A stretch of 64,000 bases of DNA from Cyanoderma ruficeps (GCA_008694505.1 VZDJ01000033.1:3224310-3288309), one strand, 5' to 3'; positions 12,011-23,309 are shown, counted from the stretch's first letter. Translations and numbers: made by a program. The notes: generated from the letters alone by a model not told the origin.

Positions 12011-12940
12011 TGATGCCTTGGGAAGGCTGACCTGAAACAGAGAATGGACAGAGCCAGAGAATAAAGTAGATATTTATTGAAAGGCCTTTAGGATCCACCT
12101 TGGGCAGGACAAGAGCCTGGCCAGGGCTACACCCAAGGTGGACCCAAAATGGTCACAAAATGGAACACAGGTCATGAGGTCTCACACTTTTATAAATTTT
12201 GGTATGTAGCGGTGCAAAATTCGGGTTGCTTTGTATGTTTGTAATGGTCTGTCCCAATTCCCCCCTGCTAAACCCTCCAGTAGTGCAGCCTTGACCCTGA
12301 TGTCAATCACCTTGCTAAAGGTAAAGGATTCTAAGGGTGAAACCTCTGATTTGCCCAGGTAATTAGGTGCCACCTACACCTATTGTCTTTGTAATACTGT
12401 ACTGGCCAGTGGTCCCGGCCCTTTCCTGTCTGGAGACCTGCCCCCCGGGTACATAACCTGGGGACAGGGGATTTTTCCCCCTCCTTCCACGTGGCCTCTA
12501 GGCCCTCTCTGCCTTCCACCACTCTGGAGAGGTACCTGGAGAAATAAACCATCTAAAACCCCGTGGAGAGCCGCTCTCATTTTCTCAAGCCTCAATCACG
12601 CCTCAGCCAGGGATTCAGTCCCTCCAAACCTCTGTCCTATAGAATTCCCGGGGCCAGCTAGCCGGCAAAAGCAGCCCCCGACATATTGAGGTGTAATTGT
12701 CCAATTACAGCTTCAGGTTGTGAGGTCCCATCCTTCTTGTTTTGTCTCTTCAGTTCAACACGGTTTATGCTTTTGGCCTGAAAACGTGTAATGGTTGTCC
12801 TTGGTCTTCAGCAGGAAAAGGATTTGTTTTGTCTACCTACCCTGTGAAGAGAGCTGACTAACATTTAATATGAGGCTCAGAACTGCACCCCTGGGCAACA
12901 CAGAATCTGAAAAACATGAAAGCTAAAACTTAAGGCATCA
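12011..12940 (-). mobile_element. Solo LTR, TGATGCCTT family, copy 2, carrying a nested LTR
   Basis: Read on the minus strand, it begins TGATGCCTTAAG (12940 leftward) and ends CCAAGGCATCA at 12011. Perfect 4-bp flanking duplications are present: CTTT at 12007-12010 and CTTT at 12941-12944. The TATA box (TTTATAAAAG on minus) is at 12188-12197 and AATAAA on minus at 12073-12078. Without the 479-bp insert the LTR is about 450 bp, like copy 3. A 4-bp duplication fits class I (gammaretrovirus-like) elements. The nested LTR has displaced the octamer region found in the other copies. Confidence 0.92.
12205..12683 (+). mobile_element. Nested solo LTR (TGTAGCGG...CCCCGACA)
   Basis: A 479-bp insert with TG...CA ends (TGTAGC...GCTGTCGG-type inverted ends: TGTAGC left, CCGACA right) inside LTR copy 2. 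AATAAA at 12543-12548 and about 135 bases of following R/U5 give a plus orientation. No strong TATA box is seen. It is richer in G+C and CpG than its surroundings (for example CCCCGTGGAGAGCCG and GCTAGCCGGC), which suggests a younger or different family. The flanks GGTA and TATT are not a duplication, and about nine bases of host LTR are missing at the site. The minus-strand open frames here are shadows. Confidence 0.82.
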
Positions 12941-14105
12941 CTTTTACCCAAAGGCATCCTGAGTAAAGGAATTCAACACACATCAGGGCACAGGGGAGTG
13001 ACTGATGGAAAAAATGATCATCTAGATTTGGCTAGATTTAGACAAGACAGTCTCCTGTTGAGTTATGGGCTGCATGACCACTGTGCTACATGAACACTCT
13101 GTTATCTGCTGTGATGCAAAAGACACAGCTTCTCTCCTTGAACAGTCAGCTGAAAGCATCAATATCTACACCTAAGGCAGTGTTGGTATTCTCTACAGCA
13201 CTTTTACAATTGCAAATATCACAAAACATAACATTCATTTTAAAGCCTTTTTTTCATCTGAATAAAGGTGGTTTTTTTTCTTTAAATAAATAAGAGAAAA
13301 TCAGGAATGATGCAAGAGAAGTTCTATACTACATTCTATAGCATAACAGCAACTGACTCATCTAGCTAACGGTGTTGCACCAACATAAAACTGCACAAGA
13401 TATTGAACAGCATGGTCACCTCTACAGAGGTGAGCTGCCAGCAAATCTAGCTGTAAGCCTGCCTTCATACCATTATTTCACTGAATGACTAACCCAGAAA
13501 CTTCTATTGGATTTGCCTGCAATCAGACAGTTAACAGCAACAACAAAAAAAAATTCTTATATTTTTGCTTGTTGCATCTAATACAGTATCAGAAAAGCCT
13601 GTAACCCCAGCACAACAGTAGAATCTTTCTAATTGCCTTGACTAGCTATTCAAGTTATAAACATAACACTAAACTAGCTAGGAAGTGTATCTTTTCCTTA
13701 CCTGAAGTTGCCCCTCAAGTGGTTGGCCTGCTCTGGGCTGGCCAGAGTCTTCTCACAGCTCCCCTTTAATCAAGCTTGTCCGAGAGGAGAGCACGAGCTC
13801 TTTTACCAGATTATCAACACAAAGTTTCTAATTCACCAATTTCTCTTCCCTCCTTCCTTAATCAGTGCTTCATGGGTCTGACACTTAGGAAGAGGACTCT
13901 TTCCTCTGTAAACACCTTTCTGTGGCATCTAAAGAGACAAAAGGAGTCCTGCAGAAACTTGCCACAAAGGCCAACCAGTGCTGATTCCCATCTCCTGCCA
14001 CCAGCTCAGCACAATTAACTCCTGGCACCTGACGTGATTCATTGCCTTCTTCTTTAAAACACCACAGTTTCAGGTTGATGCCATGAAATAATATTTTCAA
14101 ATTAC
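12941..14105. other. Gene-free sequence
   Basis: No recognisable gene. A 67-codon plus frame (13090) and an 80-codon plus frame (13776) have no known domains. Short A/T runs lie near 13265-13290 and 13543. Confidence 0.5.
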
Positions 14106-14109
14106 AGCA

Positions 14110-14420
14110 GCAGCCACTCATGCTGTGGAAACTATAAAATTTCCACTCAATGAATGTTAATTGGATTATTATTTTAAAGTGATGCTCACTGCCCCCACAT
14201 TAATAACAAATGAGCAAATTATTAGAGTAACTCCCGATCAAATTAATGATTAGGCCATTAACACTGTGCAGCTGAATTGCCATTAATTCTCACATTTGAG
14301 CAAATCAGCTAATAAAGTGACAATAAAAAAGGGAAATTCCTTTATGCATTGCTGAATTCCTTCACTCATACCAAAGGCATTGAACAAAGGACTGTTAAGC
14401 ACTTTTTCCTTTTGTGAAAA
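14110..14420. promoter_or_regulatory. Candidate conserved non-coding element, TAAT-rich
   Basis: About 300 bases without open frames but dense in homeodomain core words: GTTAATTGG, ATTAATAAC, AATTATTAG, AAATTAATGATTAGG, CCATTAACAC, CCATTAATTC and CTAATAAAG. A GCAGCTGAAT E-box-like site and a repeated 'GAGCAAAT' word (GAGCAAATTATT and GAGCAAATCAGC) also occur. Long words without decay and even spacing are the texture of deeply conserved vertebrate enhancers. Conservation itself cannot be seen from one genome, so this is inference. Confidence 0.4.
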
Positions 14421-16615
14421 GTTAAACTGAAATTATTCATCATTATCTGGTTAAAAATTACTACAAAAAGCTGCATTTGTAAACCTTGTGTTTGTAGTGC
14501 AAAACTGCAATCATTTAACCACTGCTCATAGGGTGCAGTGTAACACAGACAGTCACAGCCATAATATAATCAGAATAACTCAAAATTTTAGAAATAGTTG
14601 TTCTATGTGTAACAGCACCAAATAATAGCTATCAGCTGATAACCATTGCAGGATTTTTTACATGTGTAGGACTTCTAAATTAACACAAACTATGCTTTTC
14701 AAAGGGATGCAAGCTAATCACTCTTTATAGTACATTGAGACTATACTACTGCACATTTATGAGCAGAGGAATTGAGCTTCTAAAATTGGACAAATACATT
14801 ATAATAAGAGTAGAAAACCTCTTCCTTGCTTGGCCCCCCACACCCTTCTAACACATTTACCAATCATTTACCCCTTCTGTAGTCATTCAGCAATTCAATA
14901 AAACCCAAGCACAGCTCACATTTTATAAACCTTTGAGTTTCTCAAACTTGCTTTGGTCTGAGCTTTTCTACCTTCTGAATCACAGGCATTTGAAAATCTA
15001 ATGCACTCTTAGATAAGGGAGACCTTTCCCTCCACCCTCACCTTCAATCCATTTCTTTCTAATCTCAGGTTTAGACCATAATTTTGGTATTCTGGTTATA
15101 GTTGCTTTAATTACCGAACACGCACTATTATCTTTATATTTCTACATTATAAAAATTGGAATTTGCAGGGAAAATGGAAGTTGCACTGCAGAAACCAATA
15201 TCCATTAGTTTTCTAGGCAGAATACCCATGAACAAGAACATATAAAAGATGCATAACTCTGGGTATGATTATGATGCTCTTTGGTGCAGAAGGAGTAAAG
15301 ATCTCCCTGATTAACTTAAATGATCATATTGCTCACAGTAGCAAAACTACATCATTTCATATTAATACCCTTGATGCTGGTCTTAAAATCACCCAACTGA
15401 TGTAACTGAAAATGTTCAGTACCTCCTTCTGGAATGATGAGTAGCAGTGGTCAACATCTTCTACTGATTTTCTACGAGCTGTGTTCCTATGTGGATTACC
15501 CAGTACTGCAATTTCAGTTCAGCACACTCTACAAATGCACACATGTCTTGGNACTCTGCATGCTTTATTAGATTTAGCATTCTCAGCAGTTTGCAAGAGC
15601 AGGAATAAAACATGAAGACCAGCTTCCTAACTAGTCACCACACCAGCAGAATAATAGACATGCTCTATAAACTCCATCTGGGTACAAATAAAATAGCAGG
15701 AATTAACTGGAAGTATATAAATGTCTTATTTGTGTGAGGTACTGGAATACATTCAAATCATACAGTGGCAACTGTGGTTTAGTCCATTTATCCCGTGTTT
15801 GTTAAAGGCACTTCAGAAGACTGTCCAACTTACCTTTAGCCCTCAAGGAGTTTGGACTAGTGCCAAATAAAAACATCCTTGTTATATGGTTTATATGTAA
15901 TTGCTCTGGTTTATATGGACCTTATATGTAATAAGGCTTTATTTCTTCCTTTTCCAGAAGGCATTGACTGAAATATACTCCACACCCTTTCAGTCACACA
16001 GCTGCAACAGTGTCTTCTGCTCTTGCCCATGATCTGAGCAAGACAAGCTTAGGAACTCTGGTCTAAGCACAACTTGATGCTCAAACCTGCAAATAAGTCA
16101 AAACAACAGCAGCTCTTCAATGTTGTAACTTCCTTTCTCCACCTGGGAAGAAGTAACAGTCACTTCGAGACTGAGTGTCACACATTGCTAGGTGTAAAAC
16201 ACTTTACTGCTTCACACAGGTGGAAAAGCTGAAAAGCATCAAGCACTGTGTTTGGAAATCACCAAACAGTCCCGAGCTTCAGCCACAGCTCCTTGTTATC
16301 CTGCCTGTAATAAAGATGCTCAGAGTACAGAAAATATCACCTATTTAAGCCCTTTCCCATCACCCAAAACTTTTGCTCTGGGACAAGCCAAACCACACCA
16401 CTGACTGCAGGAGGACTCACCTCAAACACAGGAAAATTCCTCAATGATACCAAGATCTGCCAGGCTAAAATATATTTACAGCTGTCTTTATGTGAAAGTT
16501 CTGTAAAGTCAATTTGTCACTAATCTTCCAGGGAGCTACCAGATTTGATAGACCCTATTACCACTTTATTTCCAGTATTTTGATTATTCCTTTTTATATG
16601 TGCCATGATTTTAAG
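14421..16615. other. Gene-free sequence
   Basis: No open frame of note and no identified repeat. A single ambiguous base is present at 15552. The right end approaches the integrase-like part of the pol relic, and its exact limit is unclear. Confidence 0.5.
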
Positions 16616-16619
16616 TCTT

Positions 16620-17680
16620 GGAATATACAGTCTCAGTCATCTTGGAGCTAATTACTGTCTTTCTTAAGTGTTTTAACAATTTTTCTGCACTCCAGTGTGT
16701 AGACTGGTGTTTTCTGTCTACTATTTCTCTCATAATTGCTTCAGGAGCTATTACTTGTCCATTAGGGGTGACTGCCCATCCACAGGGGTGAAATCTTGCT
16801 TCTAATGCTTCAATTAATTGACAATCTTCTGCACTACATTCTGGCTTAATATCTACTAGGCTAATCTCTCATTGTGGAACCAAAGAATGGATACCTTTTT
16901 CTGCAGCCTCTTGAGACACCCTGTCAGCCAAGTCATTCTCTAATTTTGGCCCTGTTTTGTCTGGTCTGCTCTACAGTGCATATTTGCAACTTCAGCTGCT
17001 TTTTGTACTGCTCCCAGTAAATGTAATATTTGTGTCCCACGTTTGGTTGACATACCACGTGCTGAAGACAAACCTCCCTCCTTCCAAATTGCCCCACAGG
17101 ATGCACGTTATGCCAAAAGCAAATTTAGAATCCGTCCAGATGCTGACTTTCTTCCTTTCACTCAGTTCCAATGCCCGGGTGAGAGCAACCAGTTTGGGCT
17201 CCTGCCCTGAAACATGTTTAGATTCAATTACCTTGCTCTGGGTAGTTACTACATATCCTGACGTGTTTTCCACTGCAAACAAAGCTACTTCTGTGTGTAT
17301 ATAGTTCCCAATCTGGGCTCTCTGTCAGGCTGTCCTTTAAATCCAGCATAAATAATAAACTGGAATAAACTTCTTTGATCGTTTGTAGCCAGTCGTGTTC
17401 TGGAGTACCTCCCACTTTGGTGGCCAACAGAAACATGGCAGGATCAGCAGCAGAGGTGGTTTTGAGGGCAATGTCATCCTGTTCCATCAGCAGCACTCGG
17501 TCCTTCAGCACTGGCCTGGGAGGCAGCCAGTTGTTCCAAGTGTGTCTGTACCATATGCAGGGCAGAGACCACCATGCTTTGTCCCGGAGTCAATTTAGGA
17601 GCTTCCTGGGTCAACAGCACCATGGCTGTGACTGCTCACACACAGGGCAGCCTCCTGTTGTGGTGGGTGGAGGTGGAAAG
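16620..17680 (-). pseudogene. pol: Endogenous retrovirus pol relic: connection, RNase H and start of integrase
   Basis: Broken minus-strand pol of a gammaretrovirus-like (class I) element. From right to left it shows the connection region after the reverse transcriptase (about 17660-17400), then RNase H with the conserved TDSKFAF-type motif (about 17130), then the RNase H tail and the HHCC-like beginning of integrase (about 16900-16620). Two overlapping open frames (17224-17511 and 16992-17282) cover part of it in different phases, so at least one frameshift is present. In-frame stops are frequent upstream and in the integrase part. The catalytic core of integrase, env and a downstream LTR were not found. 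It cannot encode a working enzyme. The plus-strand frames at 16957-17304 and 17375-17758 are antisense shadows. Confidence 0.85.
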
Positions 17681-17690
17681 GTGCCACAAC

Positions 17691-17708
17691 CTTCCGGAAG
17701 CGTCCCCA
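17691..17708 (-). other. Probable retroviral primer-binding site (proline tRNA type)
   Basis: On the minus strand, two bases after an LTR-like end (CTCTCCA), the sequence reads TGGGGACGCTTCCGGAAG. By eye this agrees at 13 of 18 positions with the site complementary to proline tRNA, the usual primer of gammaretroviruses. It is followed by a pyrimidine-rich leader-like stretch (CCACCTCCACCCACCACA). The position beside an LTR end supports the call; the mismatches fit age. Confidence 0.5.
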
Positions 17709-17710
17709 AG

Positions 17711-18580
17711 TGGAGAGCTATTGTTACAATTCAGGACAGCTCATGTAATGACACATAGAACTCTGATTTCTTCAGAGAGCTTAGAGCCAAAGTTTATTGA
17801 AAGAGAGATTCTTTTTATACAGTGTTTCAGTACAATGAATAGGATTGGTCCTTTAGGGCACCACCTTTTTTTAAACATCTCTACCAGTAAACAAGTTGGA
17901 AAAACACCAGGTGTCAGGAGGAGGAGATCTACAAGATTGTTTTGGGTTCCTTCTTATGATTTCCCAGGCCAGACTAAGACAGTTTTGCCCTTGGCTTTCC
18001 CACAGGCTTCAAAGCATTGCCTGGAGCCAAAGAATCCATGTTCTGACCACTGTCAGGTCTCACAGAGAGTTACCAGGAGTCACAGGCACACTGACACAAT
18101 CACCCAACACTCACACCAGATTGCTGGGATAAATCCCTCAGCAGTAAGAAAGCGAAGGGTCATCCTATAGAGTTCCACAGAGAGGTTTTTATTCCATCTT
18201 CACGTGAAGGGGCCCAGGGATGAAGGGCAAGGCATGAGTGAGGGACCAGGGTTTATATATAGGGCAGAGCTGGGAACAGGAGCCAGTGGGTGAGGGAGAA
18301 AGTGGTGCAGAGGCGGGGCAATGTACAAGGAGAACCAATGAGGGAACAGGGGCGGAACATGGGTGGGGATTGCACCAAACCAGGGCCAATGGGGCCTCAG
18401 GGAAGGGAGAACATTCGGGGAGAAGGACATATAAGGGAAAAAAGGGCAGGGAGGCCAACGGGTCAACTGGGAGAGCAGAACTGGGGAACATTTGAATAAC
18501 AACCAAAGAACTTTGGGAGGTGGCATCTTCTTTTCCTCCTAACATGAAGGGACTTGTCTCAATAAAGGGTCATCCCTCCA
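17711..18580 (-). mobile_element. Minus-strand LTR block within the pol relic
   Basis: The sequence holds two sets of LTR promoter signals on the minus strand. One is a TATATATAA box near 18250 with AATAAA near 18187. The other is TATAAAAAG near 17815 with AATAAA near 17790. Possible ends are TGGAGGGATGACC (from 18580) and AGCTCTCCA (to 17711). The word AAGGGTCATCC occurs at 18155-18165 and again at 18565-18575, so the block may be two LTRs in tandem or one LTR rearranged. The 17711 end is supported by the adjacent primer-binding-like site; the inner limits are not resolved. Plus-strand frames such as 17574-18170 are antisense. Confidence 0.6.
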
Positions 18581-18581
18581 A

Positions 18582-19172
18582 GGGAGTCTCAGGTGCTCTG
18601 GTTTAGGAGGTGCACTGGCCTCCACAACCACCCCTGGCTCGCATCATCAAGCTGTTAAAGGTATGCACTGGCTCATCCCTGTTCCCCTGGGAATTGTGCT
18701 GGAACCCCCAAAGCAGTATTTTCTCCCTTGTAAGTGAATAATTCAAAAGATCTCCTGCAATCTGGCAAGTCTAAAGCTGGAGCCCTCATTTATGATTCCT
18801 TAAGTTGTTTGAACACAGCCTGAGTATGATCAATCCATTTAATAAAATCTTTGTGGGCAGTTTTTAAAAGCCCCCACAAAGGTCAGACTGGGAATCTGTG
18901 ATCTCCAATCCACCGCCTGACCATTCCAAGAAAGGCACAAAATCTTCTCACAGTTTGTTGCTCTGGGATTTGGCAGACAGCTTTTTATTCTTTCTGTGCT
19001 TCATTTCATTTGGCCTTAGAGAATTTCAAAACCCAAAACGGTCACAGTCTTCTTCATCACTTGGGCCTTCTTTCTTGATACTCTGTGACCATTTAATCCT
19101 AAAAAGTTTAGCAATTCAACAGTTAGGTCTCAGCACTGTTCTTTAGTTTTGGTGGCTATCAGGTGATTCGTA
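18582..19172 (-). pseudogene. pol: Endogenous retrovirus pol relic: C-terminal reverse transcriptase
   Basis: Minus-strand translation shows the reverse-transcriptase part that follows the active site: a leucine-rich helix followed by the conserved 'VSRKKAQ' signature (about 19050-19110), then the thumb-like region, and a 'QGW' word near 18630. Stops and frameshifts are common. The YxDD active-site region should fall at about 19165-19180 but is eroded by small indels, and the match ends next to an A-rich tract (19181-19226). In pol order it continues directly into the fragment at 16620-17680 on the other side of the LTR block, so the two are probably one pol gene split by a later insertion. 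Confidence 0.75.
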
Positions 19173-22100
19173 GGTGTCTAGGAAAAAAAAAACAAACAAC
19201 AAAACAGCAAACAACAGCAAAAAAAAGTCTTTCATCTTTTGATTGGTAGATGCAGCTTGAAAATTCACTGCTCTTGAAACATTAATTCAGCTGAAACAAC
19301 AGCATTTTACAATCAGCTAGTCTTAAGTAAATACTTTGCTTTGTTAAGGTGTTTTTCAAAAGGAATTCTCTAGCACTTTTAAAAAGGCTACAAGTGAGTT
19401 TGGTGAATCTGTACTTAGCTGTATTTCATCTGTTTTTAAAACAGTTGTCTCAGTTAAAGAACGTGTCTTACTGTGCTAACATATGGTATGATTATTTCAA
19501 ACTCAGACAGAAACTATTAGGAATAGGAGCCTGATTTCTTATCCCTAATGGGATCAGAATTTCTGAATCACTTGTCTTCAGACTGCAGTTCCATTGGTGT
19601 ATTTCATCAGTGTGTATTTCATCTTCCTTGTACAACCTCTATATAATGTAAAACACACCTTCTGATTAACTTTTCATAGTAAGAACCTTACATGCTTGAA
19701 AAGACATGTGTAAGACCTTGTTTTAAGCATCCACATGGTTAAAAAAGTTCAAGGAAAAATACTTAGAAGTCGCACGACCTTAATAGTGATTTTCCATAAG
19801 ATTAATGGGAGGAGATTTTAGTACAGTATTCTAATATGGAAAAACTTGTATTAAGGACAAAGAAAATTGTTGGTAGTTGACAGTCATCAATAATCAAGGC
19901 AAATTTTTACTTGAACTCCTGTCCAAATCAAATCAGCTTCAGAGTCAAATGGTAATCTGTGGCAAGAAAAGTCCAACTGGTGCTGAAGCAGATTTGTGAG
20001 TGGATGCTGCCTTCTCTGGGCTTTGGCCTACAGAAATCTTGGCCAAATTTTAAGCTTTTTAATAGAGATTATTTGGAGGTTTGGGTGTGGCAGAGCTAGG
20101 TTCAGTGCTCCCAAACTAAATACAATAAAACCCCTTTTAAATATATTTCTTAACTGATCATTAAATATTGGGCAAGGGTGTTTGTATTCAGTATAATTAG
20201 GATGTAACTTGACTGGCACCTTTATTTGCAAGTATTTTATAAGGATTACCCCACTCTTTTCCTGGTCCAAAAGTAAAAATTAAAAATAAATTTTTTAAAA
20301 GTGCAAGGAGCTGACATCTTAAAGAATGGTAAAATTGAAAAATAGGGGAATGAGAATATTTTGAACTGTGGAGTAGAACATGAAATATTAGCTGCCTTTA
20401 ATCTGAGAACTGCATTAAAACCTGGTCTGCTTTTGCACCCAATCCACCTTAGTTGCTGCACTCCTGGAATTTTTCAGAGATCAGAATTTTGAAGTTGTCT
20501 TGTATTCCTTGCACACCTTTGTTATGCTGGTGAGAAAAGAAGTTGATTCTGGAGAAAGGAGCGCTCAGGAGGTTCATTTGTAACTGTATTAACGAAGCCT
20601 TTGCCAGTACCAGAGCACAAATTACAAATAACACATTCTGTTAAACTGGCTTGTAGTGTTCTGTATTATAAAAGATCATATCTTTATTCTAAGTGTACAA
20701 GCAAATGTATTGTTTAAGACAGATGTTTCTGTAAAGAGAGATTTTCTGAGAAACAAGGAGTAGCATGTTTGGGGGAATAAAAGGTCAGCTAAAAAGAGTT
20801 CTGAATGCCAGGAATGGGATATTGATTTTTTTCTTTTTTCTATGTAAAATCATTCCTAATGCGTTCTTTCCAACCACTGACAAGGCTTATCCTAATCACT
20901 GTCTGAGGAAAATGAATGAGAGGCTACCAAAAATCTGTAGTATGGAAAAAAAAGATCTTCCTTCAGGGAAGAAAAGGTTTTGATTGTGATTAAAGGTGCT
21001 TTTACTGACTGACTGTTCAAGTATGTGTAATTTCTAATTACTTTAATTATCTCATCAGTACTATAAAGCTGGAGCTATTTTAATCATGTGTATAATTGAT
21101 ACAACTATTTATAAGATTCATTATTAAGCTTATATCCAGAAATACAAAACTATAGCTCTTCTTTAGTTACTGTATTTAGTTATCTTTTTGACACTAAACT
21201 TCATTGACACAAGCTTATCAGACGAAGAAATCTTTGGAGTTTTTCTTTTTGTTTTTTTCACTCAATGTGTGTGATTTATGGTCTTTTAAGATCACAATGA
21301 GGCCATTCTCATTTTGCTGACAGTGCTGCCATTCACCCAGTGGCTCCTGACCCAAACAAGCACTATTTGATCTTGGGCTTTGCTGCTATTTGGTTTAATT
21401 ATTAAAAAAAATCTACAGCCAGGATCAAACCTTTATATAATTGAGAATATTACATTCATACTGAATGTTCTGTAGGAGAACACGGACCATTTATATGGAT
21501 AATTAAAGGATTCATCATGATCAGTAGCACTTCCATGAAGAGCAGCCAGTTCCATGGGTTGGACTAAGCCATTCTTGGGCTGCAAGAGTAATGATTGGGG
21601 TTTTGCCACATTTGAAGAAGTCTGGAGTACTCTGAAAAAGGAAAACATGAGTTCCTGTTTTAGTGGAATCCATTGGATGTCTGGAAGGTGTCAGAATGCT
21701 GATGAATTATGTTTGCAAGAAAAGGAAGTGATTCACGGTCAGTGAATCACAGAATGTTGCATTGCTTCTAGAACTGGCATATAGAACCTGTACAACTTCT
21801 CGGTAGGTGTGGAAATCTGCGTTGAAAATGAAGATTTAGTAATTGTTATGGAGCTATCAAAAGTGAACTAAGCTGCTCCTAAAAAGATTTTAATTCTCAA
21901 TTGACTTCTACTATTTCCATAGCAGGGTTCATGCTGTCCAATACTCCAAACACCAATTTATGTCTCCCTTTTATTACAGATGGCTCAGATCCTTTATAAA
22001 TTTGCCAAATACTTCTTTAAATTATTTTTCATGGATACCTGTGACTTTGAGAGGGAAAGAAATCCGAAATTACTAGATAAAGCAAATGCAAATAGTTAAA

Positions 22101-22789
22101 TATCCACTGTAAAATTGTGTTTTGAAATGCCTCAAAACTTGAACAGTCAATGCTTCTCTACATTTCTGTAGCCACACTGAAATATCTGTGGCTTCTTGAA
22201 ACATTTAGATGTAGTCTTATAGTCTTAAAAAGAGAAATGGAAAAAGTATACTCAAAAAAATGTGCAAGAGATTGATGGAGCATAAATAGATATTGGTAGA
22301 CATGTATGATCTTAGAGACTATGGGATTTTTCTGCACTGTTCTTTCTCATGAATCAAACAGAGGTAGGACCATTCATTGGTTTCATACATTTCATCTTTA
22401 GAGGTGAACTATCAAGAAATGCAGAATTTTACTGCTGACAGAGTCATGGGGTTTGCACCTGAGTCACCTCTGTAATGTAATATGGATGATATTAAAGGTC
22501 CAGGTGTACCCACTTGAAGATGCCAATAAGACCCAAAAAACATTTCTTTCTAAGGATTGCAGAGTAGAGCCTTCTGTGGCTTTGTAATTATACATTTCTC
22601 AGAATCTTATTTTGATACTAAAAGATTTATTCCAGTAAATATAAATACTATGCTTAATAGTGTGCATTCTACTAACTATAATGTCAGAGAATTACTCTTT
22701 TTGTTCAAATCTGCTAATTTCCTCTTTCTACTTTGTCATTTTTATAACAGAAGCCCTCTAACTGTGAGTGTTTATAGACTGAATATTCT
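19173..22789. other. Gene-free sequence
   Basis: It opens with an A-rich tract (19181-19226), then AT-rich DNA without a recognisable gene or repeat. A TAAT-containing patch near 21030-21130 (CTAATTACTTTAATTATCTC) resembles homeodomain sites but is short. Small open frames have no known domains. Confidence 0.5.
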
Positions 22790-22813
22790 AGTCAATAAAC
22801 GTTTTTATTGACT
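22790..22813. repeat. Perfect hairpin with AATAAA on both strands
   Basis: AGTCAATAAA (22790-22799), loop CGTT, TTTATTGACT (22804-22813): a 10-base-pair perfect inverted repeat. Each arm gives AATAAA on its own strand, so the site could act as a bidirectional poly(A) signal. There is no gene evidence on either side, so a chance palindrome remains possible. Confidence 0.7.
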
Positions 22814-22916
22814 TGCAGCGAGTTCAATATTTGGTTAACATTAAAATGACTGAATTGTGGGAGAGCTCTGAGAAGTGACTGAACCCTATAAAATGGGCAG
22901 ATAAATGTTTACAAAC

Positions 22917-23300
22917 TCAGAATTGTTGAGAGAACAACACAATGAGAATTTTAGTCTGCTGTGTCCTGACTCTCCTTTTGCCCCTGATGTAAGACATTCT
23001 TCTACCCTTCTCTTTTATCAAATGGATAAAGATTTTCAATTCAGTATTTTCTTTCATTAACTCTTCTGGAGTGACTTTAGGCGTGACAGTTTGTGGCAAC
23101 TCGAGCATTAATTTGTAAAGACATTAATCTGTGTTACTTTGGGAACCTGCAATGTAAACTCTCTCAAATAAGACTCTTCTTTTGAAACAGAAATTATCTT
23201 AGATTTAAGCTTAGAGCAAACTACTGAAGCACCTGTTCCATGAGACAGCAGTGAAAATATTGTTAAGTCCTTTCTACAGAGAAAGGACTGTATTTTCCAA
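22917..23300 (-). pseudogene. Possible coding relic (unrecognised)
   Basis: Two adjacent minus-strand open frames, 23108-23308 and 22917-23108, meet end to end in different phases. Their composition is less like random AT-rich translation than neighbouring frames: lysine/glutamate-rich stretches such as VSKEESYLREF and TPEELMKENTELK suggest a hydrophilic, coiled-coil-like protein. TTTCTCTGTAG just upstream (about 23276-23286) would serve as a splice acceptor. I do not recognise the family. It could be a degraded exon, a retrocopy relic or chance. Confidence 0.2.
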
Positions 23301-23309
23301 AAGTACAAA

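Noticed and set aside
17574..18170. 198-codon plus-strand frame
   Set aside because: It lies antisense to the retroviral LTR block and pol relic and matches no protein family.
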